14,504 nucleotides of DNA from Microcaldota archaeon (GTDB taxonomy: Archaea > Micrarchaeota > Micrarchaeia > Micrarchaeales > CABMGC01), in assembly GCA_030043435.1 (NCBI GenBank), contig JASHXR010000032.1:1-14504 (forward strand), given 5' to 3'. The notes below the pieces were generated by a model. It saw only the letters and a list, made by a program, of their open reading frames with translations. It did no database searches and was not told the origin of the DNA. This document shows, piece by piece, positions 1 to 5,850 of this stretch. Within the stretch, counting starts at the first letter, position 1; the number at the start of each line of letters is the position of its first letter. The position numbers and the translations under genes are program-made.

Positions 1-46
1 CGCAGCTCCGTTCACGTCCCATGCCTGCCTTGGGAGATGTGCTTCC

Positions 47-1147
47 CTACCTGTTCTTGCCTGTGACCACTATCACCGCTGACCTTCCTGCGAGGGCCCT
101 GGCCGAGGCGCGGTACATCTCTGCGAATCCTGCGAACCCGGCTGCGCCGCCAGGCTCTGCGCGCACCGAGACGGCGCCAAGGCCGCGCGTTGCGGAGAGT
201 ATGCGAGAGTCGGGTACCCTTATCGCCATGCCCCTTGTCTTCTTGAGCGCGGCGATGGCCGCTGCACCGAACGTCGGGTAGCCCACAGCGATAGCGTCTG
301 CGACGGTCCTCGGCCTTAGATACCCTATCTTCTCGCCCCTGTTGTATGCCTTGACAAGCGGGTCGCATCCTGACGACTGCACGGCCACGAGCCGGGGCAT
401 CCTCTCGATCATGCCGAGCGCGAGGTACTCTCGCGCGCCCTTGTAGAGCGCGGAGAGGAGCGTCGCGTTGCCGACGGGCACGAAGAGCAGGTCTGGAACG
501 CGGTATCCCAACTGGTCAAGGAGCTCGTAGGCCACGGTCTTCTGCCCCTCCTTCCTGTAGTGGTAGTCGCCGCAGACGAACGCAGACCCAGAGGCCGCGC
601 GCCTCTCGGCCTCGCGGACAGCCTCGTTGAAGTCTGTTGCGACCCTCACTATCGAGGCGCGCTCCTTGCGTATCCTCGCTGCCTTCCTGGGGTTCGCGCT
701 CCTGCTGATGAAGATCGTCGCCTTGAGCCCTGCCAGCCTGGCGTAGTGGGCCACTGAGATGCCCATGTTCCCTGTAGAGGCGCACACCACTGAGTCATAC
801 CCGAGCTCCAGGGCCTTGGTGACCTCTACGGCAGAGCCCCTGTCCTTGAACGAGCCTGTCGGGTTCCCGGTCTCGAGCTTGAGCAGCGCGCTGCAGCGGC
901 CGTAGCCCTTGACAGGGTTCGGGAGGAGCGGGGTGGCGCCCTCGCCCTGCCCTGCCGCGAGCGACTCGAGGGGCAGGAGGCGCAGGTACTTCCCCATTAC
1001 CGGCCTCTGCCTCCTGAAGTTCCTTGGAAGCGAGATCGAGTCGTAGTCGTACTCCACATTGAGGACGGAGTTGCATGAGGCGCACCTGAACGCCGCACGG
1101 TCCCGCTGGTACGACGAGCAGCGCGTGCACCTTAGCCTGTATTCCAT
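47..1147 (-). CDS. thrC: Threonine synthase
   Basis: PLP-dependent enzyme that converts O-phosphohomoserine to threonine and phosphate, the last step of threonine biosynthesis, in the cytoplasm. The protein has 366 residues, normal for the archaeal form. An N-terminal zinc-ribbon-like module shows C7-x2-C10 and C22-x2-C25. The PLP lysine is K101 in GSFKDRG. The substrate loop is ASTGNMGIS (123-131), the phosphate-binding segment is PVGNAT (224-229), and the C-terminal EPGGAAGFAG (331-340) matches the family EPxGAAxxAG pattern. It lies 22 bp downstream of the methyltransferase gene on the same strand, so the two are probably cotranscribed; no TATA box is evident in the gap. The ATG is preceded only by a weak G-rich stretch (GGGGGC). 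Other fold-type II PLP enzymes, such as cysteate synthase, are the main alternative. The zinc-ribbon and overall pattern favour threonine synthase. Confidence 0.93.
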   Translation of the reverse strand: MEYRLRCTRCSSYQRDRAAFRCASCNSVLNVEYDYDSISLPRNFRRQRPVMGKYLRLLPLESLAAGQGEGATPLLPNPVKGYGRCSALLKLETGNPTGSFKDRGSAVEVTKALELGYDSVVCASTGNMGISVAHYARLAGLKATIFISRSANPRKAARIRKERASIVRVATDFNEAVREAERRAASGSAFVCGDYHYRKEGQKTVAYELLDQLGYRVPDLLFVPVGNATLLSALYKGAREYLALGMIERMPRLVAVQSSGCDPLVKAYNRGEKIGYLRPRTVADAIAVGYPTFGAAAIAALKKTRGMAIRVPDSRILSATRGLGAVSVRAEPGGAAGFAGFAEMYRASARALAGRSAVIVVTGKNR

Positions 1148-1169
1148 CCGATTGCCCCCTTCGCTTCGG

Positions 1170-1922
1170 CTATGCCTTCTTCCTCTTCGTTATTATCGCG
1201 ATGTATTCGCCGTTCTTGCCATAGCCGTCTGCGTAAAGGAACCTGGAGGCGTGCCACCCCGTGCCTTCCAGTATCGATATCATCTCATCCCTGGAGACGA
1301 AGAGATAGTCGAACCAGTCGGTGGAGTACTGCATGAACCTTATGCGTTCACGCAGCTGCCCCGGCATCCTGCCCCTCCTTATATTCCTCCTGTGGTATGC
1401 GAAGTGCACTGCGTTGTCGGTCTTGTACGGGTCCCTGGACTCTGCGAGTATAGTCGCGCTGGGCGAGGTGAGGAGGTAGAGGCGCTTTAGGAGCCTCTTG
1501 GCCTTCAAGGCGCCTCCGAAGATGCCGAAGTTGTTGCCGAACATCACTACAGTGTCATACCTGGCCTTGCCTTCCCGCATGGCGAACCGCTCCAGGCTTA
1601 TCTGCCTGACGTCCCTGGCGCCCCTCAGCCTGCACACCTTCACTGCAAGCGGGGAGTAGTCTATGCCGGTTGCGCGCATGCCCTTCTCCTGAAGGTAGAG
1701 CAGGACCCTCCCAGCTGCACACCCTACGTCCAGGCACCTGCCTCTAGCATATCTTATGGCCTTCCTCTCGTGCGGGGCCCAGTCCCTGTATGGGGAGAAG
1801 TACTGCCTTGCCCCATAGACTGCGTTTACGAAGCCGTCGTCGCGCTCGAAGACCTCGAAGCTGGGCCTGCCGTTGTAGAAGTCGAGAAGCCCGTGGCCCT
1901 GCGCGTCTTTGATGGTGTCCAT
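1170..1922 (-). CDS. Class I SAM-dependent methyltransferase, substrate unknown
   Basis: Predicted cytoplasmic methyltransferase of 250 residues with a Rossmann fold. Motif I is CLDVGCAAGR (63-72), which binds the methionine part of SAM. The acidic strand-2 motif is GIDYSP (86-91), whose Asp would hold the ribose. A post-motif segment YDTVVMFGNNFG follows at 122-133. The C-terminal half (roughly 160-250) contains many aromatics and would form the substrate side, but I cannot assign a substrate. It is the first gene of a minus-strand unit with threonine synthase 22 bp downstream. This does not by itself imply a threonine-related role. The likely promoter is the TATA element at 1975-1986, with a tandem 13-bp repeat between it and the start codon that could be an operator. 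Small-molecule and protein methylation are both possible. Confidence 0.8.
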   Translation of the reverse strand: MDTIKDAQGHGLLDFYNGRPSFEVFERDDGFVNAVYGARQYFSPYRDWAPHERKAIRYARGRCLDVGCAAGRVLLYLQEKGMRATGIDYSPLAVKVCRLRGARDVRQISLERFAMREGKARYDTVVMFGNNFGIFGGALKAKRLLKRLYLLTSPSATILAESRDPYKTDNAVHFAYHRRNIRRGRMPGQLRERIRFMQYSTDWFDYLFVSRDEMISILEGTGWHASRFLYADGYGKNGEYIAIITKRKKA

Positions 1923-1943
1923 AGCGCCACGTTTATGTGCGGC

Positions 1944-1973
1944 TTATCTTACAGAGTTATCTTACAGAGATAA
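1944..1973. repeat. Tandem 13-bp repeat overlapping a dyad, candidate operator
   Basis: TTATCTTACAGAG occurs twice back to back at 1944-1956 and 1957-1969. The second copy runs into ATAA and so forms a dyad, TTATCT-N5-AGATAA, at 1957-1973. The element lies just downstream of the methyltransferase TATA box and covers the expected transcription start. That is a usual place for an archaeal repressor to block polymerase. The binding protein is unknown. Confidence 0.5.
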
Positions 1974-1974
1974 C

Positions 1975-1987
1975 CTTTATATATCTC
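1975..1987 (-). promoter_or_regulatory. TATA-box promoter of the methyltransferase-thrC unit
   Basis: On the minus strand the sequence reads AGATATATAAAGG, an archaeal TATA box. It is about 55 bp before the methyltransferase ATG, so transcription would start near 1950-1955 and leave a leader of about 30 nt. The core on the plus strand (TTTATATATCT, 1976-1986) is identical to the TATA element at 2695-2705. It is symmetric enough to fire toward the plus strand as well. Confidence 0.55.
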
Positions 1988-2150
1988 TTTTGAAAAGTTA
2001 TAGATGGTGGCGGATAGGCTGCGTTATGAGGGCAGTCATGGCAGCCATATGTGGGATCAGCCCTAGAAGCGCGACCGCTGGTTGGAGAGCCCTTTTATGC
2101 TGTGATTGGTGACCGTATGAGAAACAACTGCTATTAGAGCTTGGTCGAAG

Positions 2151-2170
2151 GCGGCGCAATACAGCGCCGC
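2151..2170. repeat. Perfect GC-rich hairpin
   Basis: GCGGCGC (2151-2157) and GCGCCGC (2164-2170) are exact reverse complements around a 6-base AATACA loop. The stem can grow by a G-T and an A-T pair on the outside. It lies in the unexplained spacer. Confidence 0.6.
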
Positions 2171-2215
2171 TTGCGCATCAGTTCCACTCCGGTAGGTTTA
2201 GTGTTAGGCGCCAGC

Positions 2216-2230
2216 GTAGGCGATGCCTAC
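2216..2230. repeat. Perfect hairpin GTAGGC-GAT-GCCTAC
   Basis: A 6-bp inverted repeat with a 3-base loop, sited in the unexplained spacer 45 bp after the hairpin at 2151-2170. Confidence 0.55.
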
Positions 2231-2453
2231 ACCCCCACATCTGTGCCAGTAGGTTCCGAGGATCGCCGTTGCTATTTTGTATGGTGCGCATGCGCCGGCA
2301 GTGCTGAGGTAACTACTTATTCTCGTATCCTATCAGGCGCAGTCAGCCGCGTACGTCTTGGTCTCAGGATAGGGGCTGCCAAAGGAAACGCCTTAAGTGC
2401 TGGCAACCGCTTCTAGGAAGATAAAGCGCAGGATGAGGAGGACAGTAGGGCGC

Positions 2454-2483
2454 GCGCTAGAGGGTGGGGTGAATCCGCTAGCG
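2454..2483. repeat. Inverted repeat CGCTAG/CTAGCG with an 18-base loop, followed by ACA
   Basis: CGCTAG (2454-2459) pairs with CTAGCG (2478-2483) around an 18-base loop containing GGGTGAA. The sequence ACA follows directly at the 3' foot, a layout reminiscent of a short H/ACA guide hairpin. The stem is short and I cannot show a guide pocket. Confidence 0.35.
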
Positions 2484-2694
2484 ACAGAAAAAGATTTGGT
2501 GATGTTCTTGCCCAGGCCATCTTCTCCCTCAATCCTGCAGTCTATACTATGCACGGGCTTGTATATATTGGTGCTGTCATTAAAGACGCTTGTTGCCGGG
2601 CCTGTAGCGCAATTCCAGGATAATTATTCATTATATTATGATTATATGTAGGGTATCGAATTATCTTTACTATACTAATAAATGGACATGCTTG

Positions 2695-2705
2695 TTTATA
2701 TATCT
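2695..2705 (+). promoter_or_regulatory. TATA-box promoter of the tandem Lrp-like gene
   Basis: TTTATATATCT begins 31 bp before the ATG at 2726, in an AT-rich setting. That places the transcription start at or beside the start codon, and no ribosome binding site is present, so a leaderless mRNA is expected. Confidence 0.65.
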
Positions 2706-2725
2706 ATAGTAGTATAAATTACATT

Positions 2726-4105
2726 ATGTGGAAGCGGAAGAGGCAGCTCCCTCCCAGGATAGCGGAGACGGTCAGGAGGCTCAAGGCAGAGTATGGGTTC
2801 TACATCACTGCCAGAAGGATAAACAACGGATTCTACCTGTATAAAGAGTGGAAGGTATGGGACGGGGGCTCAAAGCGCCAGAGGCTCAAGGTCGAGTATC
2901 TCGGAAGAGTTGATGACGACGGCACGTTCCGGAAGAGCGCTTCAGGCTCCCGGCTCAATCTTGAGAATGCAAGAAGGCTCATAGAGTCGCTTGGCGGCGA
3001 GGTCACTATGCCGGAGCAGCCGGAAGGCGCAGATATTGGCAGGCTGGATACCGCGGACGGAAGGATCTTGACCTGCCTTAGCATGAACGCACGCCTGCCT
3101 GTGCCTAAGATCGCGCTGCTCTCTGACCTGAATGAGCAGACCGCCTATTCAAGGATAAAGTCGCTGGAGAGGAGGCTTGGCATCACTTATATCTCCGAGA
3201 TCAACACCACGGCGCTCGGATACGCCATGTATCTCCTTCTCATCAAGTTCGAGGAGTCGATACCGACGCTGCAGGAGCTGAAAGACGCGATAGTGCCGAA
3301 CTCCAAGATACAGTTTGCGGCAGAGCTCAAAGGCGAGTATGACCTGGTAATGTACATACTTGACGAAGACCCGATAAAGGCTGAGGACAACCTCTGGGAG
3401 TTCAGATCGAGCACAGCGCTTGGGGCTTACAAGGCGGCGTGGTACCTGACGCCCTTCGGCCAGACATACTCATTCGTGCCATTGAGGAGCGAGTTCATAG
3501 ACGACATACTCAAGACAGCGGTATGGGGCAAGGCCAAGAAGAGCGGTTCCTCTCCCCAGCGAAGGCTGAAGCAGAGGGAGTTCCTTGTCTTGAAAGAATT
3601 GAATGGGAACAGCATAGAGGATTTTGCGTCGATAGACAAGAGATACGGCCTTGGCATGGGCGGTTCCAGATACGCCTACCATAAGCTGATCGAAGACGGC
3701 ATCATAGTCAGGCCGACTGTGACGGTCAATCTCTCCATGAAGTACCTGGGCATAATCTTGATGGAGACCATGAACGCGTCAGAGACGCGCGAGACAAGGC
3801 ATAGACTGCTGTTTGACACTATCGAGTATGGCCAGCTATGCAACAAATACTCTTTGACTGGGAACATAGGCTCGCCTGAAGGCCTGATCTGCTTCATGCC
3901 GGTTGTGAACCAGGAGGACCTTGATAATGAGATAGAGCATCTGCAGGAATCTGTAAAAGGGATGATATTCAGAACCCTGATAGTCACCAATATAATAGTA
4001 GGTTCGTTGTGCCACAGACGATTCGACAATCACTATTCCAGGCAGTACGAGATACTGGCAGGGCTCAAGAAGATCGAACCTGAAAAGGCCATAAGCTATA
4101 GCTGA
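2726..4105 (+). CDS. DNA-binding regulator with two Lrp/AsnC-like modules
   Basis: Predicted cytoplasmic transcription regulator of 459 residues, about three times the size of a usual Lrp/AsnC protein. Residues 1-90 form a basic N-terminal domain (MWKRKRQ, then KIN-like and YLGRVDDDG segments) of unknown role. Residues about 107-160 look like an Lrp-type helix-turn-helix (LDTADGRILTCL, then EQTAYSRIKSLERRLGI). A roughly 110-residue part follows that could be an alpha/beta ligand or oligomerisation module (LGYAMYLLLIKFE, GEYDLVMYILDED). Residues about 278-345 repeat the pattern (RRLKQREFLVLKEL, SRYAYHKLIEDGIIVRP, LGIILMETM), and a second such module runs to about 430. The start is set by the TATA box at 2695, which implies a leaderless mRNA. 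It is a single gene convergent with the DUF4382 gene. The ligand and targets are unknown. The HTH calls come from pattern reading and the module boundaries are approximate. Confidence 0.72.
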   Translation: MWKRKRQLPPRIAETVRRLKAEYGFYITARRINNGFYLYKEWKVWDGGSKRQRLKVEYLGRVDDDGTFRKSASGSRLNLENARRLIESLGGEVTMPEQPEGADIGRLDTADGRILTCLSMNARLPVPKIALLSDLNEQTAYSRIKSLERRLGITYISEINTTALGYAMYLLLIKFEESIPTLQELKDAIVPNSKIQFAAELKGEYDLVMYILDEDPIKAEDNLWEFRSSTALGAYKAAWYLTPFGQTYSFVPLRSEFIDDILKTAVWGKAKKSGSSPQRRLKQREFLVLKELNGNSIEDFASIDKRYGLGMGGSRYAYHKLIEDGIIVRPTVTVNLSMKYLGIILMETMNASETRETRHRLLFDTIEYGQLCNKYSLTGNIGSPEGLICFMPVVNQEDLDNEIEHLQESVKGMIFRTLIVTNIIVGSLCHRRFDNHYSRQYEILAGLKKIEPEKAISYS

Positions 4106-4205
4106 CAAGCCAAACAGGAAGGATAGTCAGTTTAAGGCTGGCGCCGGATTTTACTCAGATGGCCCAACCCTTAAGTCCAACATCCGAATAGCCAGGCAGT
4201 GCAGA
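4106..4205. other. Convergent spacer between two regulator genes
   Basis: This 100-bp gap separates the ends of the two convergent genes. Short T runs and TTAAG segments occur (4130-4135, 4150-4154, 4170-4175), but I see no strong stem-loop and no long T tract. Termination on both strands must take place about here. Confidence 0.3.
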
Positions 4206-5519
4206 TTATGGCACCTGCTGTACCCCGGATGACCGGATCGTCCACTTGGAAATCGCGTTGGAGACAGTGTCTGAGACAGATGAGCCTATGCCGATAGCTG
4301 CATTCGCAGTGCCTGTACCAGCGTCGCTGTTTGATGCGCCTCCAGACACATGGTCGAGGGGCGGTACCGCAACTTGGCCTGAACTTGACGGCGCAGCGTC
4401 GCTGTTTGATGCTGAGCCTGTCACGGCGTTGCTCGATGGCCGGCCGGTGCCGCCTGGAACGGCGATGATGCTGTTCCCTGACCGCAGCCATGTGCCGTTG
4501 CTCAGGGGCCCAGTCACCGTTATGGCGCCAGTCGCGGCGTTGACGCTATAGGAGTAGTTCTCGTATATGGTCGCATTCTGCATCATTATGCCCTCAAGGT
4601 CCATGTCGAAGTGCCTTGCGTTGACCATCTCCCCTGTCCTCTGCACGGAGAGGAGCTCGTTGGACGTGACCTGGAGCCCGGCGTCTCTGTAGTATGTCGC
4701 AGTGACTGAAGGGAGCATCACTATCGTACCGTTGCCGGTCAGGTGGAGCGACTTCTCCAGGTCGACGTCCATGTTAAGCCAGTTCGTGGTGTTGTCCGAG
4801 ACATTGAATGAGATGTTGAGCGAGATGGACTTGCCGCCCTCTGGCATCACCAGACCCTCCGCCTTCCCGTTAACGGTGGCGTACGCAGAGCTGATGTTCA
4901 GCACGACCAGGTCGTATGCCCCTGCAGGCAGCGACGCGTTGGCGACGACCTGGGAGATGTTGTCCAGAGCGACGAGGTTGGCGCTGTCGGTGGCGAGAGG
5001 CAGGCTGATGAACCCGCCTGTGGACGCGTTCCTCACCGCGATGGAGCTTATGTTGAGGTAGATGCCGGTGATGTTGTACGTCTCTGGCGAGTCGGAGATG
5101 CTGAAGACGGTAGTGCCGTTCCCTATAAGGCTGTTGGAGGTTGCGGCGAGCTCCTGCACAGCTGTAGTCGTCGGTGCACCAACGCCGACGCGTGACCCGG
5201 AGTAGAAGGCGAGAGTGCCGGCGGCGAGCACGATGGCGAGCGCGGCCGCAATCCATGCAAGCCTGCTGCTGTTCCTTGGATCCCACTTGCCCTTGTTCTC
5301 GATCGCTTCGGCGAGGGCCACGTTGACCTGGTAGTACTTCCACTTCCTCGACGCGCTGAGGCTCGACTCGGATATCCTGCCGGCCCTGAGCAGCTCGTGG
5401 AGGTGCTGGCTTATGGTCGATGGCGCAAGGGACAGCTCTGAGCTCAGGTCTGTCAGCGTCTTCGGCTTCTGCTTGAGCGATTTGAGTATCTTGTCCTTGG
5501 TCTGCCAGGTCTTGCTCAT
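4206..5519 (-). CDS. Membrane-anchored winged-helix regulator with DUF4382-like ectodomain
   Basis: A 437-residue one-component regulator candidate. Residues 5-62 are an ArsR-like winged helix (ILKSLKQKPKTLTDLSSELS, then APSTISQHLHELLRAGRI and a wing ending KWKYYQV). Residues 86-106 form one transmembrane helix (RLAWIAAALAIVLAAGTLAF). Residues about 136-280 match the DUF4382 pattern: FSISDSPETYNITGIYLNIS, a LPAGAYDLVVLNIS strand and VNGKAEGLVMPEGG. At least a dozen N-x-S/T sequons lie outside the membrane, as expected for a glycosylated extracellular domain. Residues 357-430 are a Ser/Gly/Asn/Ala-rich tail with ASNSDA repeated, which could be a wall-attachment stalk. The ATG has GAGGGG 6-8 bp upstream and a TATA box at 5561-5568. 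The HTH would face DNA and the DUF4382 part would face outside. The signal sensed and the genes controlled are unknown. The DUF4382 assignment is from pattern recognition. Confidence 0.75.
   Translation of the reverse strand: MSKTWQTKDKILKSLKQKPKTLTDLSSELSLAPSTISQHLHELLRAGRISESSLSASRKWKYYQVNVALAEAIENKGKWDPRNSSRLAWIAAALAIVLAAGTLAFYSGSRVGVGAPTTTAVQELAATSNSLIGNGTTVFSISDSPETYNITGIYLNISSIAVRNASTGGFISLPLATDSANLVALDNISQVVANASLPAGAYDLVVLNISSAYATVNGKAEGLVMPEGGKSISLNISFNVSDNTTNWLNMDVDLEKSLHLTGNGTIVMLPSVTATYYRDAGLQVTSNELLSVQRTGEMVNARHFDMDLEGIMMQNATIYENYSYSVNAATGAITVTGPLSNGTWLRSGNSIIAVPGGTGRPSSNAVTGSASNSDAAPSSSGQVAVPPLDHVSGGASNSDAGTGTANAAIGIGSSVSDTVSNAISKWTIRSSGVQQVP
4321..4412. repeat. 17-bp direct repeat in the low-complexity tail of the DUF4382 gene
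   Basis: GCGTCGCTGTTTGATGC occurs at 4321-4337 and again at 4396-4412. Both copies are in frame and encode the ASNSDA motif on the minus strand. The DNA-level identity suggests recent duplication within the repetitive tail. Confidence 0.7.
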
Positions 5520-5560
5520 ATCCGCCCCTCAAGTCCCTAGGAGGAATACTGCTCCGGGCC

Positions 5561-5568
5561 TATTAAAG
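5561..5568 (-). promoter_or_regulatory. TATA-box of the DUF4382 regulator gene
   Basis: The minus strand reads CTTTAATA about 42 bp before the ATG at 5519, giving a start near 5535-5540 and a short leader containing the GAGGGG ribosome binding site. The TTTCGGTTTT sites lie just upstream of it. Confidence 0.45.
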
Positions 5569-5580
5569 CTGTTGCTGACA

Positions 5581-5601
5581 TTTCGGTTTTTATTCGGTTT
5601 T
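5581..5601. promoter_or_regulatory. Direct repeat of TTCGGTTTT, candidate operator
   Basis: TTCGGTTTT occurs at 5582-5590 and 5593-5601, spaced 11 bp, one helical turn. It sits directly upstream of the TATA box of the winged-helix regulator gene, where an activator or autoregulator would bind. The reverse complement of TTTCGGTTTT is found again at 5751-5760. Confidence 0.5.
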
Positions 5602-5646
5602 GCTCTTGTCTTTGCCGATGTGGAGATAGGGATTGCGACTTCGGAT

Positions 5647-5678
5647 CCATATCATGCTCGATGCGCGAGGGCATATGG
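5647..5678. repeat. Two-part hairpin CCATAT/ATATGG with inner CTCG/CGAG
   Basis: CCATAT (5647-5652) pairs with ATATGG (5673-5678), and an inner CTCG (5657-5660) pairs with CGAG (5666-5669) around a 5-base loop. It lies between the two TTTCGGTTTT site groups, and its function is unknown. Confidence 0.35.
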
Positions 5679-5702
5679 AGATGCTGCAGCAGGGAGGTGA
5701 CG

Positions 5703-5765
5703 ATGGATGCGCCACGCTTTCAAGCAGGCCGAGGCGCCGTGTTTCGGCTGAAAACCGAAATATGA
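5703..5765 (+). CDS. Possible 20-codon small ORF with strong ribosome binding site
   Basis: ATG at 5703 is preceded by GGGAGGTGA (5692-5700), an almost perfect complement to the archaeal 16S rRNA 3' end, with the GGAGG core 5 bp before the ATG. It encodes a 20-residue basic peptide starting MDAPRFQAGR and ends at TGA 5763-5765. The 3' half overlaps the TTTCGG-N7-CCGAAA dyad. No clear upstream TATA box is seen. It could be a micropeptide or a leader ORF, but chance is possible. Confidence 0.25.
   Translation: MDAPRFQAGRGAVFRLKTEI
5742..5760. promoter_or_regulatory. Dyad TTTCGG-N7-CCGAAA, candidate operator
   Basis: TTTCGG (5742-5747) and CCGAAA (5755-5760) are inverted around 7 bp. Its right part AAAACCGAAA is the exact reverse complement of TTTCGGTTTT at 5581-5590. 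It sits just upstream of an AT-rich TATTTAAAC element (5774-5782) that could start a plus-strand transcript. The shared sites suggest that one regulator controls both directions of this spacer. Confidence 0.5.
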
Positions 5766-5773
5766 TTTTATGG

Positions 5774-5782
5774 TATTTAAAC
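5774..5782 (+). promoter_or_regulatory. TATA-like element TATTTAAAC
   Basis: This AT-rich element lies directly downstream of the TTTCGG dyad. A start about 25 bp later (near 5803) would give a transcript with a roughly 48-nt leader before the 52-codon ORF at 5851, which has a GGAGG ribosome binding site. Confidence 0.4.
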
Positions 5783-5850
5783 TCTTGATGCGATGATATT
5801 ATGCTTAGGGTGGGTCGGGTAGAGGGCGTGAAAGACTAAGGGAGGCGGAT

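Larger units (their letters stand above)
2030..2416 (+). pseudogene. Possible interrupted small reading frame
   Basis: One plus-strand frame is open from just after a TGA at 2027-2029 to the TAG at 2414-2416, broken only by a TAG at 2132-2134. Downstream of that stop are 91 codons beginning TTG at 2141, rich in Gly, Ser, Val and Arg, with no domain I recognise. An ATG at 2114 precedes the stop by six codons. No good ribosome binding site is seen before either start. The composition differs from neighbouring genes. It may be a decayed gene, but chance openness in this GC-rich stretch is equally plausible. Confidence 0.2.
1990..2690. other. Long spacer without a convincing gene; structured, possibly a gene remnant or RNA
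   Basis: About 700 bp separates the divergent methyltransferase and regulator genes. I find no tRNA T-arm, no SRP RNA helix-8 motif, no RNase P GGAAAGUCC-type motif and no CRISPR repeat. What is visible is a run of perfect hairpins: GCGGCGC/GCGCCGC (2151-2170), GTAGGC/GCCTAC (2216-2230), the palindrome GCGCATGCGC (2286-2295) and CGCTAG/CTAGCG (2454-2483). The segment GTAGGTT is repeated inside similar contexts near 2192 and 2250. The plus-strand frame from 2030 to 2416 is open apart from a TAG at 2132-2134. The last 100 bp are strongly AT-rich and hold the promoter of the next gene. Codon choice in the open frame (TTA, GTA, CGT) is unlike the neighbouring genes. A decayed or transferred gene or a structured RNA would both fit. 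Confidence 0.4.

Noticed and set aside
1..1130. Several long frames on both strands across the threonine synthase gene
   Set aside because: They overlap a well-supported enzyme, lack domain motifs and show Arg/Pro-rich shadow composition typical of antisense or shifted frames in GC-rich DNA.
2236..2300. Weak likeness of CYFVWCACAG in the broken frame to the C-terminal RxCxFxVRC-type ending of some surface-protein domains
   Set aside because: The similarity is a few residues only and the frame has a stop upstream; it cannot support an assignment.
2100..2650. Possible RNase P RNA, SRP RNA or tRNA in the unexplained spacer
   Set aside because: I looked for the GGAAAGUCC and ACAGA-type RNase P elements, the SRP helix-8 GGAAGGGAGCAGC motif and a GTTCRAATC T-arm on both strands. 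Only a lone ACAGAAA at 2485-2491 was found, without its partner.
2397..2651. 84-codon plus-strand frame beginning at GTG 2397
   Set aside because: No ribosome binding site or recognisable motif; it runs from the hairpin-rich spacer into the AT-rich promoter region and looks like chance.
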